Origin: CADEED01 sp035525785
Lineage (GTDB): Bacteria; Pseudomonadota; Gammaproteobacteria; Steroidobacterales; Steroidobacteraceae
Length of the DNA: 16,452 bases
Assembly (NCBI GenBank): GCA_035525785.1
Contig: DATLDQ010000067.1
Coordinates: 1-16,452, forward strand
Reading direction: 5' to 3'
Shown here: positions 1-6,346 of the stretch, one piece after another
Layout of the letters: every line of letters starts with the position of its first letter
Numbering within the stretch: the stretch's first letter is position 1
Made by a program: the position numbers and the translations under genes
The notes under the pieces: generated by a model
What the model saw: the letters and a program-made list of their open reading frames with translations, nothing else
What the model was told of the DNA's origin: nothing
Databases searched by the model: none

Positions 1-677
1 CCGCGTCCGCGTAGATAGAGGCCGCCATAGTCGACGAGATTCGCCTCGGCGATCGCGAAGGCGTTCTGGTTCGTGCGGCACACCAGCGGCAGGTCGTAGA
101 AGCCGTGTTCGCGGATCAGACTGGCCTTGACCGGGTCGAACTCGCCCTCGTGGCTGGAATCGAAACGCCCTACGTTGAAACCGTGGCAGCCGAAGTCCGC
201 GGCGAAGCCGAACTCGGTTTCCTCGTTGCGCACCGACAGCGTCTTCAGGCCGGCATTCGCGGGAACCACGTAGCGAAAGGCGACGCCGTCGTCGTACGCG
301 CGGAAAGTCCACAGCAGCGTGCTCGGCGTGCCCGACTGCGGCTTGAGTGTCACCGTCACTTCGTTGTACTGGTCGCGCGCCGTCGCGGCCTTGGTGGCCA
401 CGAGCTTGCGCGTGTTGTTCGACGAATAAGTGATCACGCCGCCATCGCTGCCGAAGGAGATCTCGCCTTCCGCGAGCCGCACGCGCAGCGCGGATGGCAC
501 GATGATCTGCTCGCCGTTGCGCACGATGGAGTACATCAGTGGCCCCGCTCCCTCATGCGTGAGCGTGACGGCGATCTTGCCGTCAGGGGACTTGAGCGCC
601 GGTAGCTCGGCCGCGTGCGTGGCGGCGATGGGCATGATGGCGACGGCGGCCAACACGGCCCGACGAATGTTCTTCAC
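1..677 (-). CDS. GH97-type glycoside hydrolase (alpha-glucosidase/alpha-galactosidase family), N-terminal part, cut by window edge
   Basis: Read on the minus strand from a GTG at 675-677, this frame stays open to the window edge (about 225 residues). It begins with a basic, Ala-rich signal peptide (KNIRRAVLAAVAIM...ATHA, cleavage near AA|ELPAL), so the enzyme is exported. Then come SPDGKIAVTLTHE, a beta-sandwich region and the phrase DDGVAFRYVVP, which are characteristic of the N-terminal super-sandwich domain of GH97 (SusB-like) enzymes. Known members hydrolyse alpha-glucosides or alpha-galactosides in the periplasm; which one applies here cannot be told because the catalytic (beta/alpha)8 barrel lies outside the window. 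A purine-rich AGGGGGA sits just upstream of the GTG and no ATG fits better. It follows the esterase gene by 31 bp on the same strand, so the two are probably co-transcribed. The family call is from remembered motifs, not a search. Confidence 0.82.
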   Translation of the reverse strand, partial: MKNIRRAVLAAVAIMPIAATHAAELPALKSPDGKIAVTLTHEGAGPLMYSIVRNGEQIIVPSALRVRLAEGEISFGSDGGVITYSSNNTRKLVATKAATARDQYNEVTVTLKPQSGTPSTLLWTFRAYDDGVAFRYVVPANAGLKTLSVRNEETEFGFAADFGCHGFNVGRFDSSHEGEFDPVKASLIREHGFYDLPLVCRTNQNAFAIAEANLVDYGGLYLRGR

Positions 678-708
678 GAATCCCCCTGAAGTCTTGAACG
701 GATCTTGC

Positions 709-1569
709 CTAGAGAATCTTTCGAATCTTCAGCCAGTCGACGAATTGCATGGGCCACTGGCTCACCGGCCCCGTGTTGCTCGCGCGGACGCCAAAGCCAT
801 GCGGTACGCCGTCATAGAAGTGCAGCTCGGCCGGCACCTTCGCTTCGCGCAGCTGCGTGAAGATCTGCGTGAGTACCGTGATCACGCCCGGGCGATCATC
901 GCTGCCCGCCAGCAGGAACATGGGCGGTGTGTTGGCGTCGAATCTGATCTCGGGCCAGCTACCCGGGTAGATGAGCGCCGCGAAATCGGGCCTGGATGAT
1001 TGTTTGTCGATTGCCGCGGCCGCCCCCGCGTTGCCGGCGTCGTAGCGCATGGCGCCCAGCAGCGCCAGCTGGCCGCCCGCGGAGAAGCCCATCGTGCCGA
1101 TCTTGTCGGGGTTCACGCCCCACTCCGCCGCATGCGAGCGCACCAGTCGCATGGCTCGTTGCAGGTCCGCAAGCGCATGTTCTTCTATCTTGTACGTGGA
1201 GTTGGGCGCGCGCTCGAGGCGGTAGTAGAGTACGAACGCCGCGACGCCTTGTCCGTTGAGGAACTTCGCGACGGCGTGCCCTTCATGGTCCGTCCAGAGC
1301 TCGCGGTGCCCCCCGCCCGGAATCACCACCACCGCCGCGCCACTCGAGTTCTTCTCGGGTAGGTAGACCGTCACGGAGGGCCGGTGGACATTGGAAATGA
1401 CGTGCTCGCCCTGCTCCGTGATGCGCACCGTCTCGTCGCCACCGTTGGCCATGGCGCCCGGGGCGCCCTCTGGCCAGAGCGGGATGCGCTGCGGTGCTTT
1501 ATCGGCCGCGTGCGCGGAGCAGATCACCGCGCCGGCGACGAGCCAGGCGGCCAAACGGAGTCGGCTCAT
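709..1569 (-). CDS. Secreted alpha/beta-hydrolase esterase (COG0657 / BD-FAE-like carbohydrate esterase)
   Basis: A 286-residue protein with a signal peptide (MSRLRLAAWLVAGAVICSAHAA|DKAPQ). The fold is seen from an oxyanion-hole loop IPGGGHRE at about residues 84-90, the nucleophile elbow GFSAGG with Ser163, an acidic AGSDD at 221-225 and a catalytic His257 in PHGFG. This order matches small bacterial esterases (Aes-like, acetyl- or feruloyl-esterase) that remove acyl groups from plant polysaccharides. The WPEGAPGA phrase near the N-terminus is common in this secreted group. The ATG at 1569 is preferred over an in-frame upstream start at 1611 because it gives a clean signal peptide and has GGGGGA a few bases upstream. 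The neighbouring GH97-type gene suggests the pair acts on a substituted glycan. The exact substrate is not determinable. Confidence 0.85.
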   Translation of the reverse strand: MSRLRLAAWLVAGAVICSAHAADKAPQRIPLWPEGAPGAMANGGDETVRITEQGEHVISNVHRPSVTVYLPEKNSSGAAVVVIPGGGHRELWTDHEGHAVAKFLNGQGVAAFVLYYRLERAPNSTYKIEEHALADLQRAMRLVRSHAAEWGVNPDKIGTMGFSAGGQLALLGAMRYDAGNAGAAAAIDKQSSRPDFAALIYPGSWPEIRFDANTPPMFLLAGSDDRPGVITVLTQIFTQLREAKVPAELHFYDGVPHGFGVRASNTGPVSQWPMQFVDWLKIRKIL

Positions 1570-1600
1570 CGATTCCCCCAAGGGCGTCTGCCCGCACCGA

Positions 1601-1629
1601 ACAATACCCAATAAATATGATTATTCCAA
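1601..1629 (-). promoter_or_regulatory. Putative sigma70-type promoter of the esterase/GH97 pair
   Basis: On the minus strand TTGGAA (1624-1629) and TATTGT (1601-1606) are separated by exactly 17 bp. The spacer is AT-rich, unlike the surrounding GC-rich DNA. The predicted start would lie about 25 bases before the esterase ATG. Each hexamer matches its consensus at four of six positions. Confidence 0.45.
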
Positions 1630-1758
1630 AGATGTCGCGGATGCTTTCCTACGGCCTGTCCGCATTCGCGAGCGGGCGCAGGCGGCAGTGTCCGCGATGC
1701 AGCGGGACCATGCCGCTCCTAAAGTGCCCGGGAGCCTCACCAATTCCAAGGAGTGACC

Positions 1759-2088
1759 ATGGCCCCGAAGAATCCCGTACGCGTGCCCTCGGAGGATGAG
1801 CTCCTCAAGGGTCACGACATCCGTTCACTCGGCCCCAGCGACAGCTCCGACACCGGCGCCGACATGATGGGCATTGGCGGTCTCGACAGCACCAGCGATC
1901 GGCAAGGCACTGGTGAACGCCAGGCGGTCGAGATTGATCTGCCCGGTGAGGACATCGACATTCGACCGAACCGCGTCGTGCGCGCCGAAGAAGCCGGCCT
2001 CGGAGGCGGCCTGGACCAGGCGGAGGAAGCGCAGCTCGGCATCACCGATGAGGAGCTCGAGGCCGAGCTGAACCCGGACGAGGACTGA
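1759..2088 (+). CDS. Small acidic protein of unknown function
   Basis: A 109-residue, strongly acidic protein with no membrane segment, signal peptide or cysteine. The N-terminal half carries the low-complexity phrase RSLGPSDSSDTGADMMG, followed by STSDRQGTGER. The middle is LPGEDIDIRPNRVV and the end is Glu/Asp-rich (TDEELEAELNPDED). I recall similar LGPSDSSDSG...GTGER proteins as conserved proteobacterial hypotheticals, but know no function, and the composition suggests a mostly disordered cytoplasmic protein. An ideal ribosome-binding site AAGGAG (1748-1753) lies five bases before the ATG at 1759. That ATG is chosen over a GTG at 1753, which sits inside the binding site. The gene converges on the membrane protein gene with a gap of only 16 bp. 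It is the only complete plus-strand gene in the window. Confidence 0.8.
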   Translation: MAPKNPVRVPSEDELLKGHDIRSLGPSDSSDTGADMMGIGGLDSTSDRQGTGERQAVEIDLPGEDIDIRPNRVVRAEEAGLGGGLDQAEEAQLGITDEELEAELNPDED

Positions 2089-2104
2089 CACTCGGCCGAA
2101 GCCG

Positions 2105-2608
2105 CTATTTGAACTTCTCGTCTTCGCTTTTCGCTTCTGCCATCGCCTCGGGCTCGAGCTCCTCGGCGGCGCGATTCAATTTGACGAATGCGCCCCAGGC
2201 CGCGAGCAGCACTCCGACCGCGATCAGCAGACTGGCCGCGTATGGAAGTTGGGCCGGGTCTTCGTGCAGGGCTTTGAACGTCGCGACCAGCCCTTCGATG
2301 GCCAGCGCGACCACGACTACCACGAAGAATCGCGACAGGAATCTGCGGGCACGCGTAGGCGCGCTGATGTCGGTGTCGCGCACGACCTCTTCTTCGAAGA
2401 TGGTTTCCGCGATCTGCAATGCGACCACCGCCGCAGCCAGCAAGCCTACGGCCTCGATGATTGCCAGTGCCGCCGCGCCGTCCAGTCCGCCTATGAAGGC
2501 CGTCCACCCGGTGCGAGCGGCGATCGCGATGAGCATCAGCGCGGCAGCCGCGAAGAGCACCGCCATCACTGCATGCACGAACCGGAAAAGGCTCAGGACG
2601 ATCTTCAT
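2105..2608 (-). CDS. Four-helix inner-membrane protein, function unknown
   Basis: A 167-residue protein with four hydrophobic segments at roughly residues 10-32, 44-68, 91-111 and 124-142, separated by short loops. An acidic amphipathic segment, QIAETIFEEEVVRDTDIS, lies between helices two and three, and the tail is charged (EELEPEAMAEAKSEDEKFK). I recall similar proteins carrying the vague name general glycosylation pathway protein, but nothing visible here is catalytic, so no function is assigned. The ATG at 2608 (MKIVLSLFRF) is chosen because the extra N-terminus of the longer frame, from 2689, is Arg-rich and non-hydrophobic. The ribosome-binding site is weak. It converges on the acidic-protein gene. 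Confidence 0.72.
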   Translation of the reverse strand: MKIVLSLFRFVHAVMAVLFAAAALMLIAIAARTGWTAFIGGLDGAAALAIIEAVGLLAAAVVALQIAETIFEEEVVRDTDISAPTRARRFLSRFFVVVVVALAIEGLVATFKALHEDPAQLPYAASLLIAVGVLLAAWGAFVKLNRAAEELEPEAMAEAKSEDEKFK

Positions 2609-2898
2609 CCTGGCTACTTCTATGCTTCCGGGCCACGGAGTTGCATTGGCGCTCGCGCCGTGTCGACCGCGTTTGTAACGCGAGACCATATGCGGCGCGT
2701 CCCACAGGCACGACGGAGATCAGCGCCGGAAGCTGCGAAAAGAGGCTCGCTAGTCGGCTCATGATGAGCGTGACCGGCACGTCCCGGTTCGGCGCCGGCG
2801 TCACGAAAGCGCCGACGATCAGGAGCGCGAGGCGGCGAGCAGCGACGCCATTTTCCACGGCCGCAGGTATTCGGCCCTGTTCAGTACGACGAGAATAA
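2609..2898. other. Intergenic region without a recognisable gene
   Basis: About 290 bases separate the membrane-protein start from the end of the CxxC-protein gene. Both strands hold open frames, but their translations are Arg-, Ser- and Pro-rich, lack a ribosome-binding site and resemble no family known to me. No T-tracted hairpin, tRNA or clear promoter was seen. It probably contains the promoter of the membrane-protein gene. Confidence 0.5.
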
Positions 2899-3453
2899 TC
2901 AGGCGGTGATCTTCGCGAATTCGAATCCAACGAATTTTTCAGCCCTGATCCGCATATACACCTGTGGATCCACTATCAACAATGAGTGTTGCTCGATACC
3001 GCTCGCGAAAGCGAGGTCCGTTCGGTAGAGGCCCGGCGACAACGGCTCGAAGATGCCTTTCAGTCGAACAGGGTAAGCGCCAACTACAACCCGATAATTT
3101 CGGCACGACCGGCAGTACTCCTCGAACCTCGTGGCCGCCGCCTTGGCATCGAAAGGCAAGATTCGCGTCGCCTCGAGGGCGAAAAATCGAGGATCCCGCG
3201 GAAGCTCGATAAATTTCGCTCCGGGAAAGTTCCATTCCAACCAGGCGGAGCGGAACCTCTCGGAGACCAGCGTGTAGCCATCATAGGTACAAGTGATGTC
3301 GCGCCGTCTATTGGATACGCGGAAATCCGCCCTGATCCAGCCTGGATCGAGTTTCCGGCCGCACTTCACACATAGTGTCTCGTGCACGCTGCGAGAGGTG
3401 TCCCTGAGTAGCGCACTCGGCACAAAGTCGCAGGGTTCGATGTCCGAATACAT
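2899..3453 (-). CDS. Double-CxxC protein of unknown function, possibly immunity-like
   Basis: From the ATG at 3453 this is a 184-residue soluble protein with two cysteine pairs, CVKC (residues 28-31) and CRSC (114-117), likely one zinc site. Between them is WLEWNFPGAKFIELPRD, and the C-terminus has the pattern PGLYRTDLAFASG...LLIVDPQVY...FVGFEF. The layout reminds me of double-CxxCG and Imm-type immunity-like proteins, but I cannot confirm a family. An upstream in-frame ATG at 3600 would add 49 Pro/Arg/Ser-rich residues with poor coding character, so the shorter start is preferred; neither has a good ribosome-binding site. Codons such as AGG, AAA, ATA and GTA are used more than in the neighbours, suggesting a lower-GC, possibly acquired gene. 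It lies just downstream of nasA on the same strand, but no role in nitrate reduction is implied. Confidence 0.65.
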   Translation of the reverse strand: MYSDIEPCDFVPSALLRDTSRSVHETLCVKCGRKLDPGWIRADFRVSNRRRDITCTYDGYTLVSERFRSAWLEWNFPGAKFIELPRDPRFFALEATRILPFDAKAAATRFEEYCRSCRNYRVVVGAYPVRLKGIFEPLSPGLYRTDLAFASGIEQHSLLIVDPQVYMRIRAEKFVGFEFAKITA

Positions 3454-3603
3454 CGTCGCCCGATCATCCTGACCGGAAATGGAATAGCCAATTATCGTTT
3501 TCGCTGGACCACGGCTGCTACGTTTGGACGGAGGTTGCGGTGACATGGGCATGCAGGATCGTCTAAGCCTAACCGGCTTGCGCGAGCCCGGCAGAACCAT
3601 TCG

Positions 3604-6279
3604 TCAAGCTGTCATGGCCCTTGCGGCCACATCAGCAATAACGCGCTGAATTTCTGCAACGCACGACCCGCAGTTCGTTCCGCACTTCAGCTTCTTGCCG
3701 ATGGCAGCGGCGGTAGAGGAACCACCTAATTCCCGGGCGCAGGCCGCGATCGCGTTCCTTCCCACGCCAAAGCACGAACACACCAACGGCCCTGGATCCG
3801 CCCCCGCCGCCGGTCGCCCGGACAACAGACTCGCACGTGCCGCATTGTCGAGCTTCCGCCGGCCGAAAAGCCCGGCGAGCCACGCGCGGTCGGGCAACAG
3901 CGGGCGGCCATCGATGTACACGCATGCCTGCAGGCGGTCCCCAACTATCCAAGCTCCGCGATACAGCCCGCTCGACGGGTCGAAGCACTCTATCCAGTCC
4001 ACATCCGGACCGGCGCCCGCCCCACACATCTCGCGGGCTATCTGTTCCCAATCAGGATAGCCGCGACCGACCAGCTCATAGCGCGAAAACTGCTCGCCTT
4101 GCACCCGCGTCCACCAGGCCGCGGACGGCGCCGGCACGGCCTCGCGCGTATAGATCACGCCGTGCCAGTCGGCGATGAAAGGCTCGATGGACACGGGCGT
4201 GTGCTTGAGCTCGGGCTCTCCAGACACAGGGTCGACGACGGGATTGGTGAGCGCGCCGACACGCGCGTCGGAGGCGAACGCGCCATTCCAGTGGATAGGC
4301 GCGAATACCATGCCGGCGGGCACCTCACCTTCGGTGCGCACCCTCACGACCATCGCGCCCCAGCGCGAGCGCACGCGCGCGAGCTCGCCGGCCTTCACGG
4401 CAAAGCGCAGCGCATCCGCGGGGTTCACCTCGACGAAGGGCTCGGCGATGTGCGCCGACAACCTGGGCGACTTGCCGGTGCGCGTCATGGTGTGCCAGTG
4501 ATCGCGCACTCGGCCGGTGTTCAAGATCAACGGAAACTCTTCGTCCGGCGCGTTCTCCGGACGCCGCGGCGTCAGGGCAATGAAACGCGCGCGCCCGTCC
4601 GCATGCATGAATCTTCCGTCGCCGAACATGGGACCACGGGTTCCGGCGCGATCCGCGGCCATGGGCCAGGCGGCGGGTTCCCAATTGCGATACTCACTGG
4701 CGGTGATGTTTCCCAGCGCGCCGATATCCAGCGCGCGGCGACCGCCATTGTTTACGGTAGTGAGTCGCGCATGCTCGCCGAAGATCTCGTGCGGCGAGAC
4801 GAAGTCGAACCCTGTGAACCCCATAGCCCGCGCGACATCGCAGACCGCGCGCCAATCGGCGCGCGCTTCGCCGGGCGGCGGCAGGAACGGCCGCTGCCGC
4901 GACATCGTGCGATCGGAATTCGTGACCATGCCGTCCTTCTCGCCCCAGGCGAGCGCGGGCAGCAATACGTGCGCGAGCTCGGCGGTGTCCGTATTGGCCA
5001 TCACATCCGACACCACCACGAGCTCGCAACGGGACAGGGCTTCACTCACGCGATCGGCATCGGGCAGGCTGACTACCGGGTTCGTGGCCATGATCCACAC
5101 GGCCTTGATGCGGCCGTCGTGGATGCGGTCGAACATGTCGACGGCCTTGGGCCCTTGCCGGGTGGCAACGGTCGGGCTGTTCCAGAACCCCTGCACGGCC
5201 TTGCGGCCGGGTTCGTCTTCGACGTCGATGTGCGCAGCCAGCGTGTTCGCGAAACCTCCAACCTCGCGCCCGCCCATGGCGTTGGGCTGGCCGGTCACGG
5301 AGAACGGCCCCGCTCCGGGTTTGCCGATGCGGCCGGTGGCCAGGTGGCAATTGATGATGGCGTTCACCTTGTCGGTGCCCGACGAGCTCTGGTTCACGCC
5401 CTGCGAGAACGCGGTGATGACCGCCGGGCTCGCCGCGAACATCTCGTAGAACTCGCGCAGTTTCTCGACTGCCACTCCGCAAGCCCGGGCAGTCGCGACC
5501 AGATCACCGCTGGAATCGCGCGCCTTCGACAGCGCGGCGTCGAAGCCATTGGTATGCGCGGCGACGTACTCCCCATCCACCGCGCCGTGCTCGGCCAGCC
5601 ACACGAGCAGGCCGTTGAACAGCTGTACATCGCTGCCCGCGACCAGCGGCAGATGCAAATCGGCGATCTGGGTGGTCGACGTGATGCGCGGATCGAGCGC
5701 GACGATACGCATCTGCGGTCGCAGCTCGCGCGCAGCCAGCAGCCGCTGCCAGAGGATGGGGTGACACCAGGCGGTGTTCGACCCGACGAGCACCACGAGA
5801 TCGCAGCACTCGAGATCCTCGTAACAAACCGGCACCACATCTTCGCCGAACGCGCGTTTGTGTCCGGCCACCGCCGACGCCATGCACAGGCGCGAGTTGG
5901 TGTCGATGTTCGCCGCGCCGATGTAGCCCTTCATGAGCTTGTTGACGACGTAGTAGTCTTCGGTGAGCAGCTGACCCGACACGTAGAAGGCCACGGACTC
6001 CGGCCCGTGCCGGTCGATGAGCCGGCGGAACTCGCTGGCGATGCGCGCGGTCGCCTGGTCCCAGGTCACGCGTTGACCGTCGATCATCGGATGCAGCAAC
6101 CGGTCGTCGAGACCCAGTGTTTCGCCGAGCGCACTGCCCTTCACGCAGAGCTTGCCGCGGTTCGCCGGGTGCGCGGGGTCGCCGCGTACGGCCACGACGC
6201 CATCCTTCTGCCGCGTGGCGAGCACGCCGCAGCCCACTCCGCAATAAGGGCAGGTAGTTCGGGTGGGCGAGCTGGTCAT
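3604..6279 (-). CDS. nasA: Assimilatory nitrate reductase catalytic subunit with C-terminal Bfd-like [2Fe-2S] domain
   Basis: An 891-residue cytoplasmic molybdoenzyme that reduces nitrate to nitrite for nitrogen assimilation. The N-terminus carries the [4Fe-4S] motif CPYCGVGCG (Cys10, Cys13, Cys17) with the fourth ligand Cys45 in GKLCVKG. NSRLCMASA (Cys132) is the probable molybdenum ligand, followed by the Mo-bis-MGD domains, including VGSNTAWCHP and, later, NTGRVRDHWHTMTRTGKSP, typical of NasA and Nap-like enzymes. There is no twin-arginine signal, which fits an assimilatory rather than a periplasmic enzyme. The last 60 residues form a Bfd-like domain with CSC (834, 836) and CGTNCGSC (866-873), probably the electron entry point. 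The length fits the family. The gene is third in the nir/nas operon, 48 bp after the NirD-flavoprotein fusion; its ATG has only a weak ribosome-binding site. Confidence 0.95.
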   Translation of the reverse strand: MTSSPTRTTCPYCGVGCGVLATRQKDGVVAVRGDPAHPANRGKLCVKGSALGETLGLDDRLLHPMIDGQRVTWDQATARIASEFRRLIDRHGPESVAFYVSGQLLTEDYYVVNKLMKGYIGAANIDTNSRLCMASAVAGHKRAFGEDVVPVCYEDLECCDLVVLVGSNTAWCHPILWQRLLAARELRPQMRIVALDPRITSTTQIADLHLPLVAGSDVQLFNGLLVWLAEHGAVDGEYVAAHTNGFDAALSKARDSSGDLVATARACGVAVEKLREFYEMFAASPAVITAFSQGVNQSSSGTDKVNAIINCHLATGRIGKPGAGPFSVTGQPNAMGGREVGGFANTLAAHIDVEDEPGRKAVQGFWNSPTVATRQGPKAVDMFDRIHDGRIKAVWIMATNPVVSLPDADRVSEALSRCELVVVSDVMANTDTAELAHVLLPALAWGEKDGMVTNSDRTMSRQRPFLPPPGEARADWRAVCDVARAMGFTGFDFVSPHEIFGEHARLTTVNNGGRRALDIGALGNITASEYRNWEPAAWPMAADRAGTRGPMFGDGRFMHADGRARFIALTPRRPENAPDEEFPLILNTGRVRDHWHTMTRTGKSPRLSAHIAEPFVEVNPADALRFAVKAGELARVRSRWGAMVVRVRTEGEVPAGMVFAPIHWNGAFASDARVGALTNPVVDPVSGEPELKHTPVSIEPFIADWHGVIYTREAVPAPSAAWWTRVQGEQFSRYELVGRGYPDWEQIAREMCGAGAGPDVDWIECFDPSSGLYRGAWIVGDRLQACVYIDGRPLLPDRAWLAGLFGRRKLDNAARASLLSGRPAAGADPGPLVCSCFGVGRNAIAACARELGGSSTAAAIGKKLKCGTNCGSCVAEIQRVIADVAARAMTA

Positions 6280-6298
6280 CAGGCTGCGGCGCAGTCCT

Positions 6299-6346
6299 CG
6301 CGGCTAGGCCGCGGCATTGTCCCGCGGCTAAGCCGCGGCATTATCA
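6299..6346. repeat. 24-bp tandem duplication with palindromic core at the NirD-fusion stop codon
   Basis: Two adjacent 24-bp units, 6299-6322 and 6323-6346, agree at 21 of 24 positions. On the minus strand each reads roughly AATGCCGCGGCYTAGCCGCG. The unit at 6323-6346 contains the last codons and TAG stop of the fusion gene. The other unit repeats the same codons and stop in the same frame just after it. Each contains a GC-rich inverted repeat around the TAG, perfect over eight bases per arm in the stop-bearing copy. There is no T-tract, so it is not a standard terminator. Confidence 0.85.

Noticed and set aside
2641..2898. 85-codon plus-strand frame in the intergenic region
   Set aside because: No ribosome-binding site, and Arg/Ala/Thr-rich composition typical of non-coding GC-rich DNA.
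1812..2930. 372-codon minus-strand frame covering the acidic-protein and membrane-protein genes
   Set aside because: It overlaps two better-supported genes and is Arg/Gly-rich. Only its first 80 residues lie in intergenic DNA and they match nothing I recognise.
3454..3600. N-terminal extension of the CxxC protein to an ATG at 3600
   Set aside because: The added 49 residues are Pro/Arg/Ser-rich with poor coding character and no ribosome-binding site; kept only as an alternative start.
3558..3600. Possible terminator after nasA (CCGGGCT...AGCCGG)
   Set aside because: The stem contains a bulge and no T-tract follows on the minus strand.
6299..6346. Reading the palindromic repeat as a rho-independent terminator or REP element
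   Set aside because: There is no T-tract, the palindromes have almost no loop, and it would cut nasA off from its operon. Only two copies occur and none elsewhere in the window.
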